Shown one piece after another: positions 30,055 through 42,450 of a stretch of DNA of 64,000 nucleotides. Where the stretch lies: assembly GCA_963969495.1 (NCBI GenBank), contig OZ018329.1, positions 68,994,160 to 69,058,159 of the forward strand, read 5' to 3'. This stretch comes from Ceratothoa steindachneri. Its lineage: Eukaryota; Arthropoda; Malacostraca; Isopoda; Cymothoidae. The notes under the pieces were generated by a model, which saw only the letters and a program-made list of their open reading frames with translations, ran no database searches and had not been told where the DNA came from. Position 1 is the first letter of the stretch; every line of letters starts with the position of its first letter. Made by a program: the position numbers and the translations under genes.

Positions 30055-32610
30055 ATGCAAATAAAAAATAATCAGTTATTTAAAAGAAAAAGAGAGGCCG
30101 AAGGTGATAATGTTGCTGTTAGGATAGAGCTAGATAAGGGACAGAGGGAGGAAGCAGCAGAACTACCAGAAACTGGTAGGCTACACTGACAGGACAGAGA
30201 AGGGCCATGAACTAGCTAGATAGGCTGTCAAAAAATGGATGAAAATGTTACTGTTTCAAAACACGCACACACAACAGTAGGCTATATTATACGATGAACC
30301 TTTTAATTTGTGCAGCTCTCAAATGGAACCCTACAGCATGCCCGTGAATCTGGATAGCCTACATTTTTACAGTTAGGCCTACACTGAATACGGTTAACTA
30401 GACTAGTTTTAGTAGGCTTATACATATATATTTTTTTATTTATCTAAAACAGTTGAGGGTGAGAACATGAGGCAGAAGGAGGAAGAGGTGGCAGGATCCT
30501 CAAACACAGGTAATGCTAGGCCAGCAATAGCATACCCTTCTATATGGAAAGAAGAACAATATGAAGAGTTCAGGCGTACAAATGAATGACTGTTTGCTCA
30601 TAATGGAAAGCTTGGCTGCACCTCATGCCATGATGTGAAGAAACTGGGTGTTATGGCTTTCCCTAGTGTCAATATTGCTATCCACTGGGCTGAGGTGAAG
30701 ATAGCCCCATATGGTAGTTCCAGCGATACTCAGTTTGCAGCGCTGCGCAAAAAATCCATGAGCATGGAAACTCCAAAGCACACAATGAAGCAATCAAGAT
30801 TCTTCAGACAGCCAAGAAAAATGTACTGGTGGATATTAATGCCAGGGGTCAACAGGCTAGATTTCATTCTACCACCAAGATATTCAGTACGGCATACTAT
30901 GTGGCCAAGAATGACAAACCATTTCCTGATTTTGAAAGTCTGATCGACCTGCAGAAATCTAATTTTGTCGATTCGGGGCGTGTTTTGCACATTAAAACTA
31001 TCTGTGTTAATATTATCGAGCATGTGGAGGCCCAGATGAAAGGGGAACTTCTGAGGGAGATAATCGAGAACAAAAGTAAGATCGGCATATTGGTTGATGA
31101 GTCAACAAGTGCGTGACACAAGTAGTAAACACTTATTATGTACATGAGGGCGAGCGTAGATAGGGAGATGGAGCCCATTGCCTTTCCACTGGATCTGGTG
31201 GAGCTGGAAAGTCTCTCTGAAGCTGGGTTGCTTGCTGAAGAATGGCTTCACCATTGAGCTACTATAGGAATTCTTTATTGTATTTTGCAGTGATAGGGCC
31301 AGTGTAATCCTAGGAGTAAAGTGAGGTAAGTTAAGTTTACTGTACATGTAATGCAATAATTTCATGATAGTTTGTGATTAAACAAAACATTCATTCATTC
31401 AGGTGTTGGAAAGCTGCTCTAGAATGACTTCCATGGGATAGTGTTATAGCACGGCCTCAATCACCGATTGGAGCTTGCTGCGGACCAAGCAATGGATGTG
31501 ACAGGAGGAACAAAAGACTTTCAGGCATTCCTCGAGACTCTACTCATTATACAGCAAATCACCGAAGAACGTCAGGGAGCTGAGTGAATATGTTCACAAC
31601 CTCCACATCACCTCCAAAAGGATCGGCAACGTGTTCAATGTTCGCTGGGTAGCTTCATAACACAGGGCAGTCTCTGCAGTTTGGTTGTTCTTTCCAGCCT
31701 TATCACAACATTTGCGGAAGGCATCAGAAGATGAGACTAGAAATGGCAGAGAGAGGGCTAAATTCAAAGATCTGCTCTCCAAATTGTGCTCGATCAACTT
31801 CCTGAAGAGTCTTGCAGTAATAGCAGATGTTCTCAGTGAACTCAAACACTTGTCCGAAATGCTCCAAAACCGGAATATGACACTCCCAAAGGACCACCCA
31901 CCATAGCAATGTTTGTCAAAACGCATCGAAAGCCTCAGTATAGACCCAAGATAATACGCAATCACTGCCAAACAAGCAGATGAAGCGATGGGGGCCAAGG
32001 GAGAGCAGCTAAGTGTGGGCAAGTCTCCCATCATCAAATCTGGTCAGTTCATTCGAGCAGTGTCTGACAACATGAAATAAAGGCTTTTCACAACCACAAC
32101 AAACAGAGCACAGGCCAGTGTCACAACCAAACGACCTACAACACCCTCATCAATCAAATGTCAGTGTTCGACCCTGACAACTGGGAACATGACAATCCTC
32201 GCTTTGGAGAAGAGGATGCGAAGACTTTAAGTCAGGTTTTACATGTGAATAAAAAAGAGGCCCACCTTGGTTTTGGGGAGGACAAGGCAAGTGGAGGGAG
32301 AAACATTCCAAACCAGATGAAGAAGCTGCTTATGACAGCAGACACACTGTCTGCAAGCAATGCAGATTGTGAAAGAGGGTTCACCCAATGAAAATGACCA
32401 TTACAGAGTACAGGAGAAATTTCACAACCAAGAATGCAGCCAATCTCCTCTTCATCATGCGGACAGTGGGATCCACTGCCTTATGTGAAGACATGGCTGT
32501 GTAAAGGAAGAAAAGCAGCCACCTCAACAAAAAAGAATGGCTCGCCACTACACAGAAGAAGAGGATAAATACTACAGCCCTCTGTGGAAAGTGTGGAAAT
32601 GTGTGTGATT
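30055..32610 (+). pseudogene. hAT-family transposase-like gene (ZNF862/KIAA1586-like), broken
   Basis: A spliced structure fits. Exon 1 30055-30175 (ATG, 40 codons) joins exon 2 at 30453 with the frame kept, using GT at 30176 and AG at 30451-30452. Exon 2 has YPSIWKEEQYEEF, a TTF/BED-type zinc finger (GCTSC, then H...H after a frameshift near 30750) and KIGILVDESTS, the first RNase H strand. A second short intron, 31326-31402 (AGgtaag...cag), precedes VGKLL-like sequence and NHRLELA. Later segments contain LLSKLCSINFLKSLAVIADV (31765-31820) and the C-terminal dimerisation domain with ASNADCERGF (32350-32385) and YVKTWLCKGRKAA. Stops include a TGA replacing an expected Trp near 30588. It could be a transposon or a dead domesticated derivative. 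Confidence 0.65.
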
Positions 32611-34506
32611 CCATTTTCCCTGAATCTTCCTTGCCTACATCAAGGCCTACCAGTTTTAGTTGCTAATCGACAATTTTCCTAACACAGAGAAAGGGACATG
32701 GGCATGGCCAGCTTGATTTGATGTTCGCACAATGTCTGATTACTTAAAACAGATTATTGCATTGTTCTTTCATGTTGAATTTCTTTTAAGTTTGTGTTCT
32801 AATTTTTTCTAAAATAATTCTGTTGCACTTACATGAAAATAAATGTTTTACTATAAATTATGTTGTGTGTCTAATTGATACATCATACAGGCGTTTTAAA
32901 ATCAAATTTGTGTTGGGGTAGGACGTGGGGGGAGGGCTTGATGGTTGGAGTAGTTCCTGCAAGAACTTAATCCTACTTTCACCTCTTCGTATCCCAGGTT
33001 CGTTTGAAGCTGAGTAAATTTCTGCATTAATTGTCGTTATATAAATATAAGTACTTTATTTACTTTCTATTTTCTTTTGCAGACCATTTTAGCTGTTCAT
33101 ACATACTGTGTTTAACTGTTTTATTCAAATGACGTACTGCATCATCTTAAACCTCTAAATATGATGGCCTGGGGTAAGCCTCTTCGAAAGTGGTGTGATT
33201 ACCCAGGGTGATTTGTCACCGAGTTTTGGTAGCACTCTTGTGGTAGCCAAATGGGTTTCTTAATTCGGCTTGGCAGCTGTCTGTTTGCTTCTACTGTGAG
33301 TCCAAAAGAGTAGAAAGCTCTCTTATTGTTTTATTGTAGGCTGGTTAATGTGTGTTTGGAGATTTCCTCAAAGGTGAAAGGAATCTTCGAGTTGGATTCA
33401 ATATTCTTTATTCGGCGGGAACTTTGGAATCGTCTTCAGATGTCTTTTCTTGATAAAATAATTCATTCCTAAAAACAGTCCATCTCTCTCTTTACATCAA
33501 CGGCCCATATACACGAATGCGGTCTTTTAACAACGCCTATAATAAATTTATATATTTAATTAGTTCCCATAATATTAAATTTTGTTCTCTCTACTTGCAT
33601 TAACTTATTTTAACAATTCTTACACAATTATCAAGTCTTATAATTGCTATATAATAATAGACGAGGAATTAATACAACACTTTCTTTGATTTGGGGCGAA
33701 ATTTTTAGGCCTTCCATGGATGCCAAATGCCACATTTTCTCTTATTTCAGCTCTCTCAAACATATCCTTTTTTCTTTTCCCCAATTAAACTCAATTTATA
33801 TTAAATATATGGAAAATATAAAATTTAATTATTTCCTGACGACTTTTACACTAATTTTATATTTAATAACCAAAAATGATTAAATTCCAGTGTTTCGTTT
33901 CTTTTTAAAGTTCGTTTAAAGTTTCTTCAAACTAGGGAAATAAAAATTATTTAGTTAGTGGTAAAAATAAGGAAGTGATTGAGAGAATGACAATAATTTA
34001 GAGAAATATGACTAAGATGTGTAATCTATATTATAATGAAAAAGAGGTATTTACGATTTGGCAACAGTGTTCCTTTAGAGCACTCATTATTCGGACTCCC
34101 TTCAATTAAGTTTTATTTGGGTTTAAAACTACCCTATTAAAAGACTTCATAAAACTCCAAAGTGCGCATTTTGGGGATCTCTTTGGCTGTCTCATCCCCT
34201 CTTACAATGTGAGCACTACACCTTTACCAAAGATGTTCCATCCATAATATCAAATCTTTACCTAAATTCACTCTATCCATTGACCCAAGTTTACCCAAAT
34301 TCTTCGATATCGTTATCTCAAATCAATCTTTATTCAAATTCTATATCTTTATTTGCTATTCAAAATCCTAACTTAAGCTCAAAATCGAATTCAATTTTGC
34401 CCAAATTTACTAAATTCAAAAATTCAATTACAATAAAAATATTGATTACTATATTATTGCATCAACAATTATCCTACAAAGTTCGAGTAATACATTATAT
34501 TTAAAT
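32611..34506. other. AT-rich interval, no gene seen
   Basis: Long AT-rich stretch. One frame at 33644-33883 is hydrophobic but has no recognisable motif and is likely chance. I found no repeat with a partner in the window. Confidence 0.45.
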
Positions 34507-34775
34507 TCCAAATGTATTCCATAACGGCGTGGATACAGAAGGTGCTCAAGGGGCTCGGGCTCCACAAAGGATGCCCCCCACACGCTAGCACCAACATGTT
34601 ACCGAATCTCACCATTCTCTTGAAGAACCTTTTGACTCTTCCGGGCTCTAACGAGGAAGCTGAGAGGTCTTTCTTAGCATTGAAATTGTTGAAAACATAT
34701 CTAAAGAGTACTATTGGCCAAGAGCGCCTGAACCGACTTGCACTCTTTTGTGTCCACAATGACATTCGAATCTGA
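34507..34775 (+). pseudogene. hAT dimerisation domain fragment
   Basis: The 87-codon frame contains LLKNLLTLPGSNEEAERSF, then LALKLLKTYLKSTIGQERLN and LALFCVHNDI. This is the C-terminal hAT domain (P-x-S-x-x-x-E-R-S-F followed by the L-R-x-x-x-x-x-x-R-L pattern), through which hAT transposases dimerise. The first three quarters of the protein are absent. It belongs to a different hAT lineage from the relic at 30055-32610 and the transposase at 58268-60864. Confidence 0.8.
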
Positions 34776-35033
34776 GTCGAGAAAATGATAGGCAAATTCG
34801 CTGCGAAAAATCGCCGACTACTCTTTGCTTAGTGAGGCACCTGTCAAATGTTCAGGAGATATGCATGTATTTGTAAATTCATCTAGGTCTAATTCTGCAT
34901 AACTAGTATGACCTGTATTATCATATTATATGTTTGTACTATTGCAGCTGCTGTTTATATGTTGAGGTAAACGTTTCTTCTTCGCATGTACCGTATCATT
35001 ACACTAGTCAACAATGATTTTGCTACTTGGGTA

Positions 35034-35412
35034 CATAGGTGGGCGCGATAACCGATAAATCGATAATCGATAAATCCAAAATTATAATACAATATTGATT
35101 AATGACTATATATAGCGTTATTTTATAATACAATAGTAAACATATTTGAATACTGTTTCTTAGTTTCTTACCTGGTGAGGCTCTCCTTCATCTCCTCATA
35201 GGTTTTGAGGATACTCCTCACAGCTCGGACCTACATATTTCTGCCTCCAAGGCACGCGCGGCTCGCCCCTGTGCTAAACTGGAACAAAAAACTGAACTCA
35301 AATTATCGATTATCGCTAGTTTGGAACCAAAAGTATCGGCGATAGTGATTAATCGATAGCGCGGGAAAAATCGTATAACCCGATATCGCTATCGCGATAA
35401 CGCCAACCTATG
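35034..35412. mobile_element. Small hAT-like MITE
   Basis: Ends CATAGGTGGGCGCGATAACC (35034) and, inverted from 35412, CATAGGTTGGCGTTATCGCG. Flanking octamers CTTGGGTA and TTTAAGTA agree at five of eight positions, differing by transitions. The subterminal sequence is rich in ATCGATAAT-type palindromic units at both ends. It has no coding capacity. Confidence 0.55.
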
Positions 35413-35445
35413 TTTAAGTATTAGCTTGTGATTTATACTAAATCG

Positions 35446-37652
35446 AGTATGCTGATTCAAAATTTGTAATCAGAATTGTGCTAGCACCTAAGGTTCCTGA
35501 GTTACACACATACTCTTTAGTTACACATATGGGCAGTGTTGCTTCGACTACCGTAATGAGAGGATGTGTTGTGTGTGTTTGGTTCCTGATGTTGAAACTG
35601 TATTTACATACAGTGATTAATTGCATTTTTCTTTCAGATTTATCTCTCAATTAATATGTAAATGAAATAAGAATGTACAAAAGTATATAACAGGATATAT
35701 ACAAACTGAGTTGAAAAAAAGGAATCGGCGAGGATGTATAAATAACCCAGACAACTTTTGTTATATCTGTGGAAGATATATTCCAAGCAATCAGTGGAAA
35801 AATTTAGCTAAAAGAGTGAAGACTGCATACAATTATTATTTTAGTTGTAAAGTTGGTGACCAAGACAAGCCCTGGACACCTCATAAATCTTGTACAGTGT
35901 GTTATACGGAGCTCACACAGTGGTTAAATGGCAAACGGAAGGGTATGCCTTTTGCTGTACCAATGGTGTGGCATGAGCCAACAAATCATGTTTTTGATTG
36001 CTACTTTTGTAAGACAAATATTGCGGGATTCTTAAATAAGAACGAGTCAAATATTGTATATCCAGATTGTAAGTCAGCTATAAAACCAGTTCCTCATAAT
36101 ATGGAGATGCCAATCACAGTTCCTCCATCAACGAGTGCAGTTAAAGAAGATGATTCATCGCTTGGAGAGCAGGATAACGATGACGATGAAATGTATGAGG
36201 ATGATTCTAAGGAAAAGAAAATCCAGTTGAAAAATTAAGAAATATTTAATGATTTGGTGAGGGATTTGTCATTGTCAAAGGAGAACGCAGAACTGTTGGG
36301 TTCAAGAGTACACCAATGGTATCTTCTATAGGAGGATGCAAAAATATCTACTTTCCATAAACGACATGAGGCCTTAGCTGCCTTCTATAGGAAGAAGACG
36401 GTGCTTGTTTCTGTACTGATGTTAATGGCCTCATGAATCAGCTAGGAAACGAGCATTTACCTGATGAATGGAGACTATTCTTTGATGCAAGCACTGCTTG
36501 CCTCAAAGCTGTGCTGCTACACAATGTTAACAAAAATCCTTCAATTCCTGTCGCACTTATTATTGGGATGATAGAGACATATGACTCAATGAGATTTATT
36601 TTGGAAGATGTTCATTACTCGCATCATAAGTAGAATATCTGTGGTGATCTAAAGGTAATTTACTTACTTCTTGGACTGCAGCTAGGATATACAAAGAATA
36701 TGTGCTTCTTATGCCTATGGAACAGCCGCGACGACAGGAATCATTATATTGTCAAAAAGTGGCCCGGAAGAGAAGAAAACATAGTTGGCTGATACAATGT
36801 GAAGCACATGCCTTTGGTACATCCAAAAAGGATCTACCTTCCACCACTTCATATCAAACTTGGCCTTATCACGAATTTTATTAAAGCAGTAGCCCGTGAT
36901 TCTGAGGGATTCCCATATCTCAAAGAGAAATTTGTGCAAAGAAAACCGATGCTAAAGCTAAAGTTGGCATTTTTGTAGGGCCGGAGATCAAAGAATTGAT
37001 AGGTGACAGGGAGTTTAGAAATAAACTAACTCCACTTAAGTTGGCAGCATGGGATTCATTTGTCCATGCCGTGCAGAACTTCTTTGGTAATCATAGGGCT
37101 GAAAACTATGAAGAACTAGTGGATAACATGCTAAAGGCCTATCAACGAATGGGTTGTCGGATGTCTCTTAAGATGCATTTCTTGCATTTGCATCTAGATT
37201 TCTTTCCATCTAATATGGTTAATATTAGTGACGAACATGGGGAAAGCTTCCACCGAGATATCGCAATGATGGAAAGCAGGTATCAAGGCCGCTTCAACGA
37301 AAACATGATGGGTGACTACTGCTGGTTCCTACAATGGGAGGATCCTATATCCACGTACAGGCGCAAGAACAAGAGTCTCAAACATTTTTGAAGAAATTTA
37401 TAGTTAGGTGAGTACTACCTCTCTTATATGTAATACATATCTTGTCTGGGTCTGCAAAAGGACGTACATATTGCCAAATAGGGTGGCCCGATTCAAAACA
37501 TTTGCCCAGAAACGCCTCATTCTTCTCAAACTCGTAATAATTATATCATTAATTGATCCAAGGTAACAAAGTGAGCCATATAGCTTAGTTGCATAACTCA
37601 GGAACCTTACGTGCTAGGACAAATCTGAGCACAGCTTTGGAATCAGCGCACC
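35446..37652. mobile_element. Inverted-repeat-bounded element carrying an orphan arthropod gene
   Basis: Arms 35453-35504 and 37594-37645 are inverted copies over about 52 bases, sharing TAAGGTTCCTGAGTTA exactly and most of the rest (TGATTC, CTAGCAC). They bracket the broken gene 35711-37391 at similar distances on each side. True ends may lie a little further out, since similarity continues to GTATGCTGATT against GTGCGCTGATT. The arrangement suggests the gene is, or was, carried by a DNA transposon. Superfamily not identified. Confidence 0.55.
35711..37391 (+). pseudogene. Orphan multicopy arthropod gene, broken
   Basis: I recognise the pattern as a family that is abundant and uncharacterised in arthropod genomes. 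The open frame 35711-36238 has two Cys pairs (CYICG and CTVC) with VGDQDKPWTPHKSC, GKRKGMPFAVPMVWHEPTNH and CYFC, likely a metal-binding N-terminal domain, then an acidic tail. Later blocks, each in a different frame, include LLGSRVHQW (36290s), LPDEWRLFFDASTACLKAVL, ICGDLKV-like followed by LGLQLGYTKNMCFLCLW (36640-36720), and MKMHFLHLHLDFFPSNM with DEHGESFHRDIAMMESRYQG and MMGDYCWFL (37170-37330). Acidic residues in the FFDAS, GDLK and GESFH segments could be a nuclease core, but this is inference. At least four frameshifts or stops. Confidence 0.6.
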
Positions 37653-38279
37653 AAAATTAGTTAGTTACAACAACATTTACTCAAGTAGCGGAGACAAAAT
37701 TAAATTTGTTGGCTAGTGTTATGACTTCTACTTGTTCAGATCTGCCTATTCAATGGTAAGATGTTAAGTTTGAATTGTTTCTTATTTTTTCTTATCTGTT
37801 TAAATATTACCTGATTGCACTCATTTATAGATGCAAGAAACAATCCATTTGTCACATATCCGTTGGTCTCACGAGAACGGAGCATTTTAAACGAAGTCCT
37901 TCATCACTATTCATTGGTTTTCACTGTTATGAAATTGTAACATCTCCTTCTCCCAATTTATTTTCTAGATCCGCGCCTGATTCCCTCGATAGTTTTATTT
38001 ACAATTATCATCCATTATTTCAAATTCTCATTCTGTATGCTTTGCCCTGTAGGGGATTACACTTTGATTTTTTTTATTTCCGCCTACCCACTTTTAACAT
38101 AAAACTACATACATTGTATACTTCCACCTTCTAGCCTGCAAATTAAGATAATGAACACACCTTTGCTTTCTGGGGCAATTATTTTCTTCTTTTGACCGAC
38201 CTCTACCTTCTTCTCTAGATCCTGCTTACGATGTTTACAACTTAGTAGAGGCGGTTGGTTGAGCTCCGTCCAACCGCCC
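37653..38279. other. AT-rich interval, no gene seen
   Basis: The frame 37775-38134 has no motif I recognise and composition typical of noncoding AT-rich DNA. Confidence 0.4.
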
Positions 38280-38640
38280 CTATTGCGCCTGCTAATCATA
38301 CTGTTTTTGTGCCAAATGAAATAACAGCTTGTTCCCATATTTTTGTCCCTTGTGACTGAGCTAGTTCAAAGCTACACGCGGTATATAACGAACCATTTCT
38401 TTCCATTTCAAGAATGCCAAATTCTTTGTCCTACAGCCTGTTACCAATCACGAGAGCGTCTGTCTTGATCGCCTCAAACCTGCATTTATCGACTCTGTTC
38501 ACCCTGAACAGTCCTTGTATTCTCCTAGAGTCCTACCACAATCTATTCAAATGGTCCAGATATACCCGATAATGTTTTCTTTGTACCTCCTACTGTCACC
38601 TCTACTACCTCCAATTCTACTTGCCAAGTACTGTCCACTC
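38280..38640 (+). pseudogene. Gypsy integrase C-terminal tail
   Basis: The sequence reads NHTVFVPNEITACSHIFVPCD, then an AVYNEPFLSI stretch that corresponds to the GPY/F module, and after a frame change LQPVTNHESVCLDRLKPAF. The final L-D-R-L-K-P-A block is the conserved end of gypsy integrase. Upstream pol is absent, so it is an isolated 3' fragment. An equivalent, SIDRVKPA, occurs in the 42-kb element near 45785-45815. Confidence 0.7.
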
Positions 38641-39207
38641 CTCTTTTATTGCAGGAAACCTTGTCGGCAGCGATTGACAATCAATATAAGGATCAGCCTC
38701 AAAACGGCCTTTCCTTGCCAAACCTCAGTTCGAGACAACGAGCCATGATGATCACCTTCAGTCCTACCACTAATGGGTGGATTTATGTATGGGCAATATG
38801 GGGAGGGCAGCCATCCAGGGCGGCACGGATTGCTGGGGAAGGAGGAACCGGGTGAAAAACTTAACACCCAGTATCGAGGGCTGTGGCCGGAGCACACTGA
38901 AGGTTTTCTAAGTTGAAGTTAATCAAATTCTACTCGAGGTCAACCTCAAGTAGGACTTTGCACCAAGGAAAATTAAACTTTAGATTGTAGTTGTGCAATT
39001 TAATATTTTTTTTTGTGTCTGTGTGATTGAAGTGCAATAGTAACTAGCTAGCGCAGAGATAGCGCGTTCTTCACCAATGGCCTGTAATTGGCAGCCTTCC
39101 ACATGTTAGTCACTCCTTATGCTTTATAATGGAGAAAATTATTTTCATGGGAAACTATCAAAACCCCTTGGCGGATTCTTCCCTAAATCTAATCACTTCG
39201 TATCTGT
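38641..39207. other. Interval downstream of a gypsy tail
   Basis: No LTR or gene could be placed. The frame 38649-38855 is short and shows no motif. Confidence 0.4.
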
Positions 39208-39262
39208 GGTACTATAGCAATGCCCTCTGGGCATTCGTATAATAAAAACCTCCTGGGAAAAT

Positions 39263-39337
<75 letters not shown>

Positions 39338-39400
39338 CAATTATTATATCAAATTCATATCATGCAATTCTTTTATTAACTTTGTCAATTAAATCGTTCA
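39208..39400 (+). repeat. LTR-like sequence, copy 1, with (AT)n
   Basis: About 120 bases (GCAATGCCCTCTGGG... AATAAAAACCTCCTGGGAAA, then CATCAATTATTAT and TCATATCATGCAATTCTTTT) match 48707-48830, which follows a purine-rich tract at the end of a gypsy pol. Here the AT tract is far longer: 39266-39330. Confidence 0.6.
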
Positions 39401-40915
39401 ATTATTTTACTTAACTTTTGTACATTATATCATATTTTATGTACAACTTAATAATTAATTAATTCATTTATTTTACTTAAATTGTCAATTCATTTAACGT
39501 ACTACTGTTTCAAACATAATCTCTTAAAATTTCACACACAAACAAACAAACACACCCTTCCAGCTCGACCAAATGGCACACTATTTTCTCCCTTTCGACT
39601 ATCGCCATTCTCCGCATAAAGGTTGGTAATCATTCCTTTTACAATTAATCATTTACCTCCAAACAAATAATACTTAGTTTACTTCCACATTTTCTCACAA
39701 TTCTCTGCAAACGACCATACGAGAGTAGGTCCTAATTCTATTTATTTCTCGTATTTGCAGCCCCTAATTCAGCCCATCATAGTAACCATATTATTTCACC
39801 ATATTATTTAATATTTATTTCACGAACTTCGATTCTCTTGACATCTTGTTACTGTAAATCATATTTTACCATATTTTACATTGTATACCTAATCTAACTT
39901 ATCTCATTGTACATTCGTTGATTCTATGAATATATTTATATTTGTTTAATTGTTTTTCTTAAAACCCAGTTCATTATTTCAAAATTATTTCGCTTTCGTC
40001 TTAGGCCTAAAAACTAGCAGACGACAACTTCGATCAAACAAATTTATGGTTATGGTTTTCTAAACGCTATTTAGGCTGATTTATTAACAGAAGATAAATC
40101 CCATGAATAACCATATACTATAGTACTCCCACCAAATCCCGAAAATTTCATTGAGATCGTTCATTATTATAATTTGCAATCCTCATAAGTGATCATAACA
40201 GAGAGACAGACATTAGGAGCCAAAGACATAATTTCCGTTCGTGTAGTAATAAGTATGTTTTGTTTGATTTGTATAGTGAAGGATTTATGCAATATAGTTG
40301 TTTAGTTTATTTATTCATTTATATAGTATACTTTTTCTATTTATGTTTATTTTTTTCATAATTATTGTTTTAATTTGGGTATTTATTACACATATATGCA
40401 CATGAGTGTAGTTTTAAATGTTAAGACCATGGGCTCAATAAATAATTTGGTTTGTACATAATTGATGGGATGTTATTTATAATTTTATAGTTCTATATGT
40501 TGGGGGGTTGGTCTCACTCAGAAGGGAAGGGAGGGGGGTGGGGGTGAGGTGACATGGTTTTTTGCCCTGGTTAGGACCACCATTGGACCATCTTTGCGTA
40601 TTCGTGTGTCTCGCCTTTTTAAAATGACACTGCCAATAATTTAAGTCTCCAAGCTGCTGGTAAACCTTAAATCATTATAACACGCTTTAGAAGGCTTGTT
40701 CAAACGCCCGTTTGCTATCTTGATTTCGCCTTGCATGCGTAAATATTTCTTTGATATGTTATTGTATATATGAAATTTTTAAAGCATGCAACTTATTTCG
40801 GTGGCGAGTATTGTAATGGATTAAACTCCTCTTTTCATACATCTTGTAATCTGTGGAGGGCGAACCAAATAAACATTCGTTTGAAAAATTTAAACGGTTT
40901 ACACATTGAACCTTA
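39401..40915. other. AT-rich interval with a G-rich tract
   Basis: No gene seen. A G-rich plus-strand tract at 40500-40552 has five or more G-runs and could form a G-quadruplex. Confidence 0.4.
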
Positions 40916-41080
40916 TAAATGGAAAGATAAACTTCCCGCTTTATATTATTTCTCTTTCGTAAATGGGAAGATAGACTTCCCTCTTTGTATTAATCTCTTT
41001 CGTAAATAGGAAGATGAACTTCCCGCTTAGTATTCTCTCTTTAGTAAATGAAAAGTTAAACTCCTCAGTAGAATATCTTG
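40916..41080 (+). repeat. Minisatellite, unit 42-44 bp
   Basis: About three and a half units, each starting TAAATRGRAAGATRAACTTC and ending CTCTTTCG or similar, with sequence drift between units. Confidence 0.75.
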
Positions 41081-41743
41081 TAAATAAAGGAACGAAAATC
41101 CCAGTGTGCTCGGTCGGTGAAGGAGCCTTCCGAAACCATTGCATCCTGTGCCGGGTAGTGAGGTAAAGGAAAATGTGATGAACCTTTTTTGGACCAAAAA
41201 TCGTGCGAGTCACAGAGAGCGACATTGCTGAGTCGATGCTACTTGGGAGCCTCTATTATTCTCCTTGTAAGACCTCGTTGGGAAATTCACACCATCAATG
41301 TCGCTTCTCCCAAACTTTACCTCCTTTGCCGAGAATACACATTCAGTATAGTGTGCTGGATCCGAGCTCTGATTGAGTTCTTAAAAATTCGGAAAATGGA
41401 TTTCAGCCGTGTTTATGTGCAAACGGTTTGAGCGTTATTAACCTTTTAAATCTATCATGGCGCTGATCGGACAGTTATTACAGTGCTTATGACTAAAAGC
41501 TGATTGGTCAATTCGTCAACGCCAAAGCTGTTATTCCAAAAATGAACATAATTATGACGATTAAATGTATCTCAATCCTGATTGGTTGAATTTTTGTAAT
41601 GCTATCGGTTGATGAAATGACTATTCATATAGGTGTACTTCAGTCAGAAAAAAATATCATTATTATTTAAGAAGAAATGTTGTCATTACTGTTCACCATT
41701 TCGAAGCTTATTCTAGTTATTTACCTAGGAATAAAGAATCCAG

Positions 41744-41744
<1 letters not shown>
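41081..41744. other. Interval without recognised gene
   Basis: The open frame 41189-41431 has no known motif. It lies upstream of the gypsy element and may include its unrecognised 5' LTR. Confidence 0.35.

Positions 41745-41833
<89 letters not shown>
41745..41833. repeat. (AT)n microsatellite
   Basis: About 44 uninterrupted TA units. Confidence 0.95.
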
Positions 41834-41835
<2 letters not shown>

Positions 41836-42039
41836 CTTTATCCTAAGGAAGCCAGCTGATCACCTGACCCAGCCTACAAAACTACAAAAGATAATTAGTA
41901 ACACAGACCCTATAACTGTTGACCTCTTTTTCCTCGAACGAAACGTGATCATCCAACAAAATGGATTTACTAGGCGACGCATCAAAACATCAACAAGCTG
42001 CTCATTTTCTTCTACACCAAGAAGTGAAACTCGCGAACT

Positions 42040-42450
42040 CGATCTCCATCAGACCCTGTTTTTAATGAAGCCGCAGTCGCAGGGTGGTTCAAAATTGTGG
42101 AGGCGCAATTTTACATCTCAAGAATACAACGAGAAGAAACGAAATTTTACCATATTCTGGCTGCGTTGCCTCCCGAGACGGTCGATTGTCTTCCAGCTGC
42201 AGTCCTCTCGTCGCAGAATTACTCGCTCCTACGAACAGAATTCGTGGGACTATTTGAGAGGATGAAACTTGAGCTCTTCGAGAAGTTAATCGCGTCTTCT
42301 CCGCAGACCGGACGATCTTCGGTGAATATCGAAGAGCTACGGAAGACAGCTCTGCAAGTTAGAGTGGGGGAGGGCTTGGTGAGACACAAGTTGATCCAGT
42401 CTTTACCTCTAAACATCGCCCCATCATCGCCACGCAAAAGGACTTAACTC
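42040..42450 (+). pseudogene. Gypsy gag
   Basis: The frame 42097-42447 has VEAQFYISRIQREETKFYHI and LAALPPETVDCLPAAVL, then LFEKLIASSPQTGRSS and VRHKLIQSLPLNIAP, the capsid region of arthropod gypsy Gag. An upstream part (VAGWFK-like, 42080-42096) is in another frame. The minus-strand copy at 28606-28818 has the equivalent FHVLASLRSEIVDCL. The frame stops at 42447. After it, 42700-42830 encodes a Cys-rich stretch (AKYCKLWCSWPKQGENLQMQ in one frame), matching the copy at 28.2 kb. Confidence 0.75.

Noticed and set aside
37775..38134. 119-codon frame as a host gene
   Set aside because: AT-rich composition, no motif, no splice or start context; likely chance.
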